A DNA stretch of 44,298 nucleotides from Davidsoniella eucalypti (lineage: Eukaryota > Ascomycota > Sordariomycetes > Microascales > Ceratocystidaceae): the NCBI GenBank assembly GCA_004009845.1, contig RMBW01000162.1, positions 1 through 44,298 of the forward strand, given 5' to 3'. The notes under the pieces were generated by a model. It was given only the letters and a program-made list of their open reading frames with translations, was not told where the DNA came from and made no database searches. Each line of letters begins with the position of its first letter. Position 1 is the stretch's first letter. The translations under genes were made by a program, and so were the position numbers. Shown here in pieces: positions 1 through 9,530 of the stretch.

Positions 1-586
1 ATCTAACATGATTTCGATTGATGTTGATGCTCTTCTCAAGCTCCTGTACGACAGTGCACAGCAGATTCCACTGCTCATCCGTGAACTTAACAGCCAATTG
101 CTTCATGGCCTCGTCTCGTCCAATGCGGTGTGCTCGCCAGCACAAGCCCAAGTATCGTTGTCCCACAGTTCGGTATTTGGCCATCGACGCTTCTTTGCCT
201 TTCAGTCCAAATGGCATTCCGTTGGGAGCAGTAGTCATGATACTGCCGAGCCATTGAAGTGTTTCGGTTGGCACGCTATCTAATCGCCAGCTGCATCGTT
301 GGATCTCACGATCAAAGCTCTCCCCGAGACGGAGCAGCATATTTCGTTCATGCACAGCCTGTTCGGTTTGTTGGTGGACTTGCTGGGCTTTAGCATTCTT
401 GGCTTGAATCCATTCGGCAGCCTCATAGATTTTTATCAAATCACGCGACTCAAAGTGCTTTACCCATTGTAGCCTTTTTACCCACGACGAGTCTCGGTCC
501 ATATCTTCCTTCAGGTCTCCTTTCCGAAGTCGTTCGGCATCCTCAGAAGCTAGCATGGCCTCACAGTCGGCTAACATGAGCTCCAT
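1..586 (-). pseudogene. Partial OrsD/DUF3505-type protein, running off the left edge
   Basis: The minus strand has an open frame from at least 586 to the window edge, with no stop down to base 1. The translation contains, in order, an acidic/basic stretch (ASEDAERLRKGDLKEDMDRD), SSWVKRLQWVKHFESRD, SFDREIQRCSWRLDSVPTET, then KGKEASMAKYRTVGQRY and FTDEQWNLLCTVVQELEKS. From memory this pattern matches the central region of fungal OrsD/DUF3505 proteins, which carry C2H2-like fingers and often occur with telomere-linked RecQ-like helicases or other repeated elements. The zinc-finger end would lie towards base 600 but is not seen; homology seems to stop near 560-590, where the KDM4-type gene begins on the other strand. 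I infer a truncated copy. Its continuation, and whether a helicase follows, lies outside the window. The family call is by recognition only. Confidence 0.6.
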
Positions 587-3500
587 TGGCAAGATTGCTA
601 AGCGGTGCGAATGTGCCGAGGCGCAAGACAGTGTGTGGGTCGACGTGTACGAGATCGAGCGTAAGCTCCGTGGCGACCCAGAAGAGGAGGAAGAGTACGA
701 GTACATCGAAGTAGAAGTCGAGGACGACGAAGAGGACGATGATGACGACGAGCACACTCACGGCATTCCTTCGCCTGCAGACTCGAGTAACGGCAAGGCA
801 GGGCCCAAGAAGCGCAAAAGGTCGTCCAAGACAGCAGACGGCGATGCTCCGCCAAAGAAGAAGGTCAAGAAGATGCGGGTGCAGGTCAAGGCCAAGTCCT
901 CGCGCATCGAACCCATCTGCTGCCTTTGCCCCAACGACATCCGGTCGCTGGAGGTTCTTCCTACCGACGACGGTCGTACGGCACATCGTATGTGCGCTCG
1001 TTACTTAGCGGAAACCTACGTTGACGAGGCAGAGGATGGCAGCGAGATAGTATGCGGTGTCGATGCCGTCACAAAGTCCCGACACGACTTCAAGTGTCTC
1101 TTCTGCCACTCCAAGCGTGGCGCGTGCATCCAATGCTCGCAATACAACTGCAGTCGTGTCTACCATGCGTCATGTGCAACCGCCAGCGGTGCCTTTGTGG
1201 AGGAAGGCCAGATTCCTGTGTTTGGACCTGACGGGACCGAGTATCGCGGCGAGGCGTTTGAATTTAGCTGTCGCTTCCACCGTGTACGACGAGACCGGAA
1301 CCTCACCGGATACGACCTCGAGAATAGCGCGCGTATGGTCAAAGCGGCGGCAGCTCTGGTGCCTGGAGATATCTGCCAGCTGCAGTTCAACACCAAGGAT
1401 GTCTTTGCCGGTGTTGTTCTCGAGAACCGGTATGACGAGGAGATGCTGGTGGTCGAGTCTATCCCCAACAAAGAGACTCTGGAAGTGCAGTGGAAGTGGT
1501 TGGTTCTAGCTGATCCATCCGACTACCACTTGCCTAAGGCGTCGGCAAACGCAGTGCCGATGCCCCGATCCCGAAAAGCACGTGATGCGCTCAAGGTCGT
1601 GCGTGGCGACGGCGCTGCTCCCCGACGTGACGAGGAGTTCATCGAGGGCTATACATGGAGCGAGTTTGTGGTACATCATGATGTGGAAAACCCAGACCAG
1701 AAGCCAGTGGATATCGTCGGCGATAACAGGCATCTGTGGTTCTTCCTAGGCGACGATTCAACAGATACACGTGCACAGTACACACATGATATCAACGTTC
1801 CAAGGCCAAACATGGCGGCTGATTTCTTGGCATCGGTTCCCAAAGCACCAAAAGCCAAGACGCCAAAGCCTCCAAAGCCAAAGCATCAGCCGGTGTATAT
1901 ACCCATGCCGAACGGAGTCACGGCGGTTCCGCCGCCCATTCATGGCTTATCAGCTACTCAAGCTCCGGTTCTGGCAATGCCACTAGTAGCTCCTGGTTCT
2001 ACTGCTGCTCCTCCTACGTCTTTGCAGTCACATCAACAACAGCAGCAGCAGCAATTACAGAGCATTGTCAGACCTGGTCTTGTCCATGGCCCACCTCAGG
2101 GTTACATGAAACCAGCGCTAGAACAACCGTTACAACAACCCTATATCTCAACCCCAATGCCAATGAACGGCTACGCGCATCAGTTGAACCAGCACCATCA
2201 CCACAATTTTCAGAACCAACGATTCATCGCTCCCCAGCCGCAGCCGCAGCAGTTCAGACCTCAACAGCCTATCTTCAATAGTCTTCTCCCTCCGTCTCCA
2301 TCGCCATACGCACATTCTAGGCCCCAATATCACAACTCGAAGCTACCTCAGGGCCAATTCCAGCCAATGTATCACCAGCATCAACCTCAGCAACAGCCAA
2401 TATATCACCAGCATCATCAGCAATACCAGCTTCAGCCCAATCAACAGTACCACCAACAACATCACCAGCCACCGCTACAGCCACAGCTGACACCATCGCC
2501 CCAGCAGTATCAACAGCACCAACAGCCATCAGCGACATCGTCTTTTACGCCTTGGGGCCCTGAACAGTCGTCTGGCGGTCTTCAAATGATACAGCACCAG
2601 TCAAACCCCCAACAGTCAATATTGCCTACTGAATATGTTCGATCGACCCATGAAAGTGGCATCCAACAAACCGAACACCAATCTGGATATTCTCCTATCA
2701 TGCAACAACCACAACCGCAACCACAGCCACAACCACAAAAGCATATAGCTGCTGCTCCTGTGTCTACATCTACGAAACCCATAGCCCCCAAACGTCAGGC
2801 GTCTAGTAACCAAGTGTCGGGTAATAATGGCCAGAGCCAGGGTCAGGTTCCTCCTATACAATTCCAAGGGTCGCTTAACCCTTCTCTCCCCAAACAGAGT
2901 CCGCAGCAAATACGGCGCCAATCGCCAATCAATGCCCTCCCGACATATACTGTTACTACTACGGCTACTACTCCTGCGTCATCTAGCGCACGGTCCATAC
3001 AACCTTTGTTGATATCGTCGACCCCAGTTCCTGTGCCGATGGCAATGTCAGCGCCAACGCGGCCAAAACCGACATCATCTATTAGTAGTGTGTCTAATTC
3101 AGCTAGTACATATCAGGCTAGTCATGTTCCTTCGATTAAGCAATCGCCGGTCCCTATTCCAGCCAAATACCTTGCTGCAACGGCTCTGAAATCAACAGTG
3201 AATTCTACGGCCGGCACAGGCACAGTCGCTAATGCTTCGCCTTCTGTTGTTGCCGCTGTTGGGAGCCGTTCTGGATCATCTTCAAATGCCAGTGCGCCAG
3301 CCGCGAAACCGAAGATCACACGTGTCTCTACCACACCTATTCCCGTTCCTAGATTACCCGGCATGAATAACACATCTTCCGGCAAATCTAGCAGCAGCGG
3401 TCCATCTGCCGTGGTTGCTTCCTCTGCTGCTTCTACGCCACGAGTTATCACTCAATCACCAGTACCAGTTCCTATACCACCGTCTATGAAAGCAGCAAGG

Positions 3501-3647
3501 GCAAAGGCAGCATCAAAGAAGACCAGTCGAAGTAGAACTCGAGAACAGTCGACGGCAACTAATGATGAAATGCTAGCAGAAGTACCGCCAAATTCGATGG
3601 ATGTTGTAAGCGGTGTATTGTATTTGCTACGCAATGACGGAAGGTAA
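555..3647 (+). CDS. KDM4-type histone demethylase C-terminal half (ePHD + Tudor-like), lacking JmjN/JmjC
   Basis: One uninterrupted frame of 1,030 codons. Residues about 11-40 (IGKIAKRCECAEAQDSVWVD) match the segment that follows the JmjC domain in KDM4 demethylases. An acidic run and a lysine-rich nuclear-localisation-like stretch (about 45-115) precede an extended PHD finger at about 119-242 (CCLC, HRMC, CLFCHSKRGACIQC, YHASCA, CRFH). A Tudor-like segment lies near 270-320. The remainder is a Q/H/P/S-rich disordered tail with four TPVPVP-like motifs. KDM4 proteins remove methyl groups from histone H3 lysines 9/36 through JmjN/JmjC, and neither domain is present here. The listed ATG is the first in frame after a stop at 426-428. 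Its first ten codons are antisense to the OrsD-type frame, so it is probably not the ancestral start. The gene may be a truncated relic, a shortened chromatin reader, or the 3' part of a gene split by an insertion. Confidence 0.75.
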   Translation: MASQSANMSSIGKIAKRCECAEAQDSVWVDVYEIERKLRGDPEEEEEYEYIEVEVEDDEEDDDDDEHTHGIPSPADSSNGKAGPKKRKRSSKTADGDAPPKKKVKKMRVQVKAKSSRIEPICCLCPNDIRSLEVLPTDDGRTAHRMCARYLAETYVDEAEDGSEIVCGVDAVTKSRHDFKCLFCHSKRGACIQCSQYNCSRVYHASCATASGAFVEEGQIPVFGPDGTEYRGEAFEFSCRFHRVRRDRNLTGYDLENSARMVKAAAALVPGDICQLQFNTKDVFAGVVLENRYDEEMLVVESIPNKETLEVQWKWLVLADPSDYHLPKASANAVPMPRSRKARDALKVVRGDGAAPRRDEEFIEGYTWSEFVVHHDVENPDQKPVDIVGDNRHLWFFLGDDSTDTRAQYTHDINVPRPNMAADFLASVPKAPKAKTPKPPKPKHQPVYIPMPNGVTAVPPPIHGLSATQAPVLAMPLVAPGSTAAPPTSLQSHQQQQQQQLQSIVRPGLVHGPPQGYMKPALEQPLQQPYISTPMPMNGYAHQLNQHHHHNFQNQRFIAPQPQPQQFRPQQPIFNSLLPPSPSPYAHSRPQYHNSKLPQGQFQPMYHQHQPQQQPIYHQHHQQYQLQPNQQYHQQHHQPPLQPQLTPSPQQYQQHQQPSATSSFTPWGPEQSSGGLQMIQHQSNPQQSILPTEYVRSTHESGIQQTEHQSGYSPIMQQPQPQPQPQPQKHIAAAPVSTSTKPIAPKRQASSNQVSGNNGQSQGQVPPIQFQGSLNPSLPKQSPQQIRRQSPINALPTYTVTTTATTPASSSARSIQPLLISSTPVPVPMAMSAPTRPKPTSSISSVSNSASTYQASHVPSIKQSPVPIPAKYLAATALKSTVNSTAGTGTVANASPSVVAAVGSRSGSSSNASAPAAKPKITRVSTTPIPVPRLPGMNNTSSGKSSSSGPSAVVASSAASTPRVITQSPVPVPIPPSMKAARAKAASKKTSRSRTREQSTATNDEMLAEVPPNSMDVVSGVLYLLRNDGR

Positions 3648-5366
3648 AAAGAAAAAGATCAGAGTTAAGATATGGCAATATCATCAAGTTTTCTTTTTTT
3701 ATGTGTGTACGATTCTTTCTTATAGTACGATATAGTCCCATTAGGGTATGCGGAGGATGGAGTCTAGGAAATATGTATTAATGTCTACATCACTAGGGTT
3801 AGTTATAGGGCTAAATCAATACCGACGTTACACTATCCAAGATGTAAGATAGTCAACTCATTTTTAAGACAAAACATGCAATTCAAAACGTAGCTGGAAA
3901 CTGTGGAAAGTGCAGGACAGTAGAGATTATAAGTTAGGTAAGCATATCTTATCGCTGGAAGATATAAATCCCTGACTGAACTTACAGCTCGACACATGAC
4001 GGCATTTACATGATTTGGTTCTCACGTCCCATTGGCTCTCGGACTTTATAGAGGCTGCGAGTTCGTTGTAATAGCGGATCTTATAGGAGCCCGAGCCGCC
4101 CAAAAGCTGAGCCCGGAGGATGCAGAAAAAATACAAAGCACTTGCAGCAGAAGCACCTGGAGTGTTGTATATTTATAGGAAGGGTGTGTGGGTAGTATAA
4201 TTATCTTGTGATTTCAACTCAAAATGCAAGGGTATACCGCTAGAGATATTACATATAGACATAGTTCCCATAGGTATTACTTGCCCCATGTATTTGAAAT
4301 AAAGCCGGCATCGAGAGTAACGAAAGACTGAATTTCGATACTTTCTGCCTCGAGCACTGCGAGTTGGTAGGGGAGTTCTAGGCTTGTTGTGATGTTGCCA
4401 AGTCTGCTCATGCAAATTTTCTTGCTTGAGGCCGAATTAGCAGGAATGTCATTGGTAATCAACTGCTCTAAACCGGACTAATGAGTCTTCGTGAGCGGAT
4501 CCAAAGATTTGTTGGTTCGACGTCTAACGAAAGAGAGGCTCTTTATGTTGCATTGTTCGTCGTAGACAAGGTAAGAGAACAAAGGCTGACAAACGGAGAG
4601 AAAGTAAGCTCGAGGCTCTGGGTAAAAATGTACAAAAGAAGGGTAAGCGGCTAGACTGGTTCGGACGAATAAGAGAAAAGAAAACAAAGAATCGGAGGCT
4701 TTAAGGGAAAGGATAAGGAGGTACGCAAGATGGACTAGAGGAGTCTAAAAGAGCGAGATGCAGTGTATATTGTATATATATATATTTGTTTGTTGATCCT
4801 CATTGGCTTGGGTTAGCTCTTTTGTATAGTGTATATATGTGTACTATGTTACAGGACCGTCTTTGCGGCTGTTACTTGTAAGTCATCGGATTATGGTGAA
4901 GCGGCAATCGCCCCTGCTCCGTACCTTTCAGGGCTTAAACAATTTTTGACTAAGGCATCGAACCTCTGACCTGAAGATTTGAAAAGGATTTTACAATGCT
5001 AAAGACACAAATGGCTCAAAAAGGTTATAAAACATATTGTTCTTGGCTTTCAAAATTTACAAGTGATTTGTCTTGATTTCTTTTCAGTTCTCTTTCAATT
5101 AGAGGAATGTTTTCATGAGGCAATTAATTATTGTTTTAGTTAGAATATCTACTAGCTAGTGATATATCACAGGCATCCCACCCAGACACAACAGGTTCAT
5201 GGTGAATGATGCCACACCCTAATCAAATCTGAATCTGATCTAGCATCATCTCATAAAGCCATTCAGACTTCAGATAGGACTCAAATCCTAACAAACCCAA
5301 GTTACATAAATCAATATATCATAAACAAACATTTTGCTGTAATCTCAGTACTTAAACATTTTGGTG
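3648..5366. other. Gene-free intergenic region between convergent genes
   Basis: AT-rich sequence between the ends of the KDM4-type gene (plus) and the FunK1 gene (minus). Only short, unconvincing frames are present. It contains a TATATATATATATA-like run near 4770-4790, a perfect 12-bp palindrome GTGATATATCAC at 5159-5170, and a weak tRNA-like string at about 4943-5025 (rejected as a gene). Nothing else is supported. Confidence 0.6.
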
Positions 5367-7580
5367 CTATTCTAGGGTTTTAATAATCCTGTCGTAGGCC
5401 TTTAGAATGGGGATGTAGAGCTGCTCAGGACTGCCCTCTGGTGTTCCAAGTATGACTGTATCCCCAAACAAGATTGATCTGATTGTTAAGCATAAATGCT
5501 TCACAACATTTAATGACTCTGGGAACTCATCCATTATACAATCGAATCCACCTACAGTCATATCTGCAGTCTTAAACTTAGCAATGGCCTCCAGGCTTCC
5601 AACCTCCCACCATCGAAGATGATTCGTATCTTTCTTCTGTTTGATATCACCAAACCCATTGTTCCATGATTGGCGTGCACACATCCAAATCAAAACATAA
5701 AAGAACGACTCTAGGTCATGGCGATAGGTATGGTCAATCCCCCGCAGAACCTGAATTGCCATGAATTGCATGGTACCTGTCCTATGCTTTGCTCCGCTTG
5801 GATCACTATCTTGTATCTTGGCTAGATCAAGATCAATAAGCATACCACTGAAGCCGTCTGCAGTTTTAGGGTCTGTGATGATGATGTTGTTTGATGAAAC
5901 ATCCCGATGGAGAATTTGGCCTGTCATGTAAAGAGACCTGTGAGCTTTTATAGCATCTCTCAGTGTTTCAAGTAACTCTCTCGCTGTCCGGAAGCTTCCA
6001 AGGGAACGGCCAGCAGGGGAAACAACAATGCAGGAGTAGATCCTATTCTCCCAAGAAACCTCAGTAGCAGACTGATTTGTGTTAATTGATGGCTGACCAG
6101 AATTGTTCTGTGATTTCTTCTTTGACAAGGGTGCATCGGTAGATAGGTGATCAGATGTTTGCTTTTCTTTTTGGCTGGAGGGTAATGATGAGGTTAGTGA
6201 TTTTGAACTTGGAGATATAGGTTGTCTGTCTTGATTGTGAAACCGGTGCCGTGGCGGAAATTCTAGGTGTTCTCGTAGCTCTTGGGTGGATGTGATTTGA
6301 CAATGGGATATCATCCTGTTCACACCCTTAACACCCCGTTCTTGTGCTAGCTTCAGGTGTTCAACTTCCTGATTCCACTTTTCTGGGACCCATGAAAACT
6401 TGGCAACATGTCCCTCACTTGTAGTAAAGCATGTGGTTGCTCGACTGACAACTGCAGTCCGTCTTGAAATCAGCTTACTGAGTCTTATACTCGAGCCCTG
6501 TAGCTCAATATCTTGATGCCCATCCACAGATTTGATAAATGTGTCTAGGCCCATGGCATCATCATCCATCGTGGCATATCCAACAAGAGCCCGTGCAAAT
6601 TGCTCTGGCGTTTCATGAATATCAAATGGACCTGAGCTATATGGACCTGATCGATCAAATACCCAGAGCTCCATTCTTGATCCACAGAGCAAGAAGCCAT
6701 GAACAAACCTACGTGTAGGGTCATCATCAAAGATGGTTCGAACATATCGTGTCAAGTGAAGAAAATCCGCCATGAATCTGCTTTTGTCATAAGATTGCTT
6801 GTGCTCCCCAAAAACAAGAATGTTCCTATAGCGAAAGGTGTTGCCTGTGATTGTACGTTTCTGGAAGATATCAATTTGACCTTTTCGTCCTTCAAACTGG
6901 CTGGCTGTCGTTGTATTATATAACTTGTTTGGCGAATGGGGGAAAGAACTATCTTGTAGTGAGCATAGCCAGTCCCAGACGGCGTTCTCACTAGCAATCG
7001 AAGGAAATGATGTCCATCTGTTATCATCATATGCTGCCATCACATTGTTCAACATCTTGTTCTGTTCCTCTGTCCAAGTTTCAGGGTTGAAGAATTTGTC
7101 ATGGAAGCCACCGACACCACGAAACGTACAGTCCTCGATCTCAAGGAAGAGCTCCCTCTCAATAAGTTGACCTGTTTCACTATCATAAAGTCGACTAGAG
7201 TTATTATTGATAGGCGTCTGAAGGGATGGATGGGAGAAAGTAGGCGGTGGGGGTGTTGATGGGCGAATAATGGCAAATATTGTAGCCCAAACTTCAATTT
7301 CGGAGGCTTTGTTGATGATATGTTGAATGAGGGGGTTGAATTTGTCGATTTTTACAGCACCCTTGACCAAGTCTGTCATTGTGGATATTATGGCAATTCT
7401 TGACTCAAATGCTTGTATTGCGGGTGATGTATATAAAGATGCTAGAAGACCAACAACTACGTCTTCTTGTTGAGTCGCATTGATGTCAAAGAAGTCTAGT
7501 AGTTGAGCTCTATGCGTAGCAAGAATATCATCAATAGGGTTCTTCTCGATGATATCGAGTTCTTTTTGAGTGAAAGCCAT
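5367..7580 (-). CDS. FunK1-type fungal protein kinase
   Basis: A frame of 737 codons from the ATG at 7580 (MAFTQKELD). The upstream in-frame ATGs are AT-rich, lie in or beyond a probable 5'UTR intron, and are not kinase-like. The family's N-terminal region includes NILVFGEHKQSYDKSRFMAD and WVFDRSGPYSSGPFDIH. The kinase part has a candidate ATP-binding lysine in GHVAKFSW (about residue 393), the catalytic loop LHRDVSSNNIII (H about 558, D about 560), a DLD metal-binding motif replacing DFG in LIDLDLAK, and an APE-like region HRTGTMQFMAIQVLRG followed by HTYRHDLESFFYVLIW. All are hallmarks of FunK1 (Pkinase_fungal), a family expanded in many fungi with largely unknown substrates. A serine-rich insert around residues 450-510 precedes the catalytic loop. 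The key catalytic residues are present, so activity is plausible. It ends in TAG, with a further stop five codons on. Its neighbours are broken genes, so this may be a dispersed copy. Confidence 0.88.
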   Translation of the reverse strand: MAFTQKELDIIEKNPIDDILATHRAQLLDFFDINATQQEDVVVGLLASLYTSPAIQAFESRIAIISTMTDLVKGAVKIDKFNPLIQHIINKASEIEVWATIFAIIRPSTPPPPTFSHPSLQTPINNNSSRLYDSETGQLIERELFLEIEDCTFRGVGGFHDKFFNPETWTEEQNKMLNNVMAAYDDNRWTSFPSIASENAVWDWLCSLQDSSFPHSPNKLYNTTTASQFEGRKGQIDIFQKRTITGNTFRYRNILVFGEHKQSYDKSRFMADFLHLTRYVRTIFDDDPTRRFVHGFLLCGSRMELWVFDRSGPYSSGPFDIHETPEQFARALVGYATMDDDAMGLDTFIKSVDGHQDIELQGSSIRLSKLISRRTAVVSRATTCFTTSEGHVAKFSWVPEKWNQEVEHLKLAQERGVKGVNRMISHCQITSTQELREHLEFPPRHRFHNQDRQPISPSSKSLTSSLPSSQKEKQTSDHLSTDAPLSKKKSQNNSGQPSINTNQSATEVSWENRIYSCIVVSPAGRSLGSFRTARELLETLRDAIKAHRSLYMTGQILHRDVSSNNIIITDPKTADGFSGMLIDLDLAKIQDSDPSGAKHRTGTMQFMAIQVLRGIDHTYRHDLESFFYVLIWMCARQSWNNGFGDIKQKKDTNHLRWWEVGSLEAIAKFKTADMTVGGFDCIMDEFPESLNVVKHLCLTIRSILFGDTVILGTPEGSPEQLYIPILKAYDRIIKTLE

Positions 7581-7590
7581 ATTGGTATGT

Positions 7591-7658
7591 CTATAATAAT
7601 ATGGCTGGTTAGTCAAGGGTTTCCTCAATTGAAGATAGAAAGGAAAATGTAAACAAAC
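7591..7658 (-). other. Probable 5'UTR intron of the FunK1 gene
   Basis: On the minus strand a 68-nt segment begins GTTTGTTTAC, carries a TGACTAAC branch-point-like string about 25 nt before its end, and ends TTATTATAG eleven bases before the chosen ATG. These are good fungal intron signals. Splicing joins an upstream ATG (7670-7668) to a short frame overlapping the kinase start. Retention keeps an in-frame N-terminal extension instead. Unverified without transcripts. Confidence 0.5.
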
Positions 7659-8763
7659 CTCTTCCAGCATAAGCGGGTTTTTGCAGTAGGATGAATAGGA
7701 GAATGAGGAATTGACGCAGGAAATATGGTAATGTTGAGGGTGTTTATTTCGCCGATATAGAAGTTGAGAAATCGTGATAGGGTGTACTTTTAAAATGTCC
7801 AAGATGATGATGATGATTTTAAAATGCCCAAATAACAACAAATGGACTCAGTTGTACATTCTAAATTGTGGAGGGAAACTGCTTATATATATTTATAGTA
7901 GTTAGCTTTATAGTGGATACCTGTTGAAAACAGCCAAGAAAACATAGTTATGCTGCCTAACAAAGATTGCTGTGACAACCCATAAAACATAGTTATGCTA
8001 CCTAACAAATATTGCTAACAAAACAACAGTTAAATGCCTAATGAAACTTTCCTCGAACTGAAGTAGTAGTCAGGTAGTCAGGGGAAGGCTGACACTAGTG
8101 GCTATTACTACTAGTTGTAGACAGAAAAAATCCATTAGATTGAATGCTAGGGGAAAACCTTGGGAGATTTCAATTTACCACAATCGTTATTTTTCAGGCT
8201 TCAATAAGGTATGTATGTACATAAAGTTTTTTTACTATGCCTTACTTTCTCTTCCGGTAGTCTCATAAATAGATTTCTGTTACAACCTGAGTAAAGACCT
8301 TTATTCTGCCAAGATATACTTTAATACATTTTTCATTGTATGTATCATTTAGATACTGTTTCTAGCATCATCTTTGGGTTAGATGGATATAGACTTTAGA
8401 ATCTCAAATAGCTGTGACAACTTCATCATACAACCTATCTCCTTTAGCCTCTTGATGTTGATGTCTTCCAGCCAGTGAAACTAGCATATTCCTAAGCACT
8501 CCACAACATAATTTTGGCTGGCCATCGCAACATCAACAAAGATACCTTTCTTAGATATCTACTATTTTTTTTTAGTATGTTGTTCAATGATAGCGTGAAT
8601 CACGTGATATATATATATTTCATTTTTGGCCATTGTTAAAGATATCTCGTAAAGAAGAATCGAGGTAGGAACTTGCCGTGTAGTATGTTAATGTGGGGCG
8701 TGGCGTGAGTACTAAGCATCATCTATCCACGAAGCTATGAGTGAAGCATCCAACTTTGTCTAG
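7659..8763. other. AT-rich intergenic region upstream of FunK1
   Basis: No supported gene. It holds a two-copy 45-bp direct repeat (7939-8025) and an E-box-like TCACGTGA beside a TA run near 8602-8620. On the minus strand around 8400-8550 a stretch reads like coding (for example SFHWLEDINIKRLKEIG if one stop is ignored), perhaps a decayed gene, but I do not recognise it. No RING1-encoding exon for the RBR fragment that follows could be found here. Confidence 0.5.
7939..8025. repeat. Two-copy direct repeat, 45-bp period
   Basis: The string AACATAGTTATGCTGCCTAA at 7941 recurs at 7986 as AACATAGTTATGCTACCTAA. The similarity continues through CAAAGATTGCT versus CAAATATTGCT. The exact offset is 45 bp. 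It lies about 0.4 kb upstream of the FunK1 ATG. Confidence 0.75.
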
Positions 8764-9530
8764 TGCAGTGGTGGTTGTGATTCCGGCCAGATCCACGAGG
8801 GTGGCGCTGAGCAGCCCATCGTGACATGCTTTACGTGTAGCTCACGCACCTGCTTTACCCACCGTGAGCCCTGGCACGAGACCCTAACGTGTGTGGAATA
8901 TGATTCTCTACGAGCTGACCCTGAGAACTTCAAGGGCGCCATGCAGCTAGCCAACGAAGAGGCTGCCCGAGAGCGCGCTGCGGAGCTAGAACGGCAGAAG
9001 ATAGCCGCTATAGAGCTTGAGGAGGCTGAGCGCCAGCGGTTGCAAGAGTTAGCACGCAAAGAAGAAGAGGAACGGCGTAAGGCCGAAGCAGAGGCCGAAG
9101 CGACACGCAAGCTGGCGCTGCAGCACAAGTTAGAAGAGAAAAAAACGCAGCATACGATCAAGAAGACAACTAAAAAATGCCCGAAGTGCAACGTGCCGAT
9201 CGAGAAGAACGAAGGATGGTAAGTTATTATTCCTATTTTCTCTCTCCGGTCTGTCTGCTCGAGGACATTGATAGCTAACTTGTTGTTTCCATGACAGTTC
9301 CCATATGACCTGTAAGTTTTCAACTAGTCTTCACCACTGCTTCTCCTCCCTCTACCTACCGCCATATCCGCTCTCCGAAGCCATGATCCAATACACCGGC
9401 CATAATGGCCGTGACATGAAACTTGAATATTGAAACAATGCGACGCCCCAACTTAGGTCGTGAATGCAGATTCGAGTTCTGCTGGAAGTGCCTGGATGCT
9501 TGGTCCACGAATCACCCATGCACTTCCTAA
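8764..9530 (+). pseudogene. RBR E3 ubiquitin ligase fragment (IBR + RING2; RING1 missing)
   Basis: Three exons are inferred: 8764-9218, 9298-9311 (14-nt microexon) and 9457-9530, joined by GTAAGT...ACAG and GTAAGT...TTAG introns, giving about 180 codons ending TAA. The first exon directly follows an acceptor-like ACTTTGTCTAG. It encodes an IBR-like segment (CDSGQIHEGGAEQP, TCFTCSSRTCFTHREPWHE) and a long charged helix (about 75 residues, E/R/K/A-rich, probable coiled coil). RING2 follows: CPKCNVPIEKNEGC, then SHMTC, RECRFEFCWKC. In RBR ligases the RING2 cysteine of the GCSHMTC motif accepts ubiquitin and RING1 binds the E2; no RING1 or start codon is visible upstream. The splice sites restore the GCSHMTCREC motif perfectly, which strongly supports the family and exon calls. 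I infer a 5'-truncated copy; an undetected upstream exon is the alternative. Confidence 0.8.

Noticed and set aside
4943..5025. Minus-strand tRNA-like string with GGTTCGATGCC and TTTTTGA/TCAAAAA ends
   Set aside because: The D arm lacks the GG pair, the anticodon stem does not pair and the T stem is mismatched. At best a decayed tRNA.
5159..5170. GTGATATATCAC palindrome as a transposon end flanking FunK1
   Set aside because: No second copy on the other side of the kinase gene and no target-site duplication seen.
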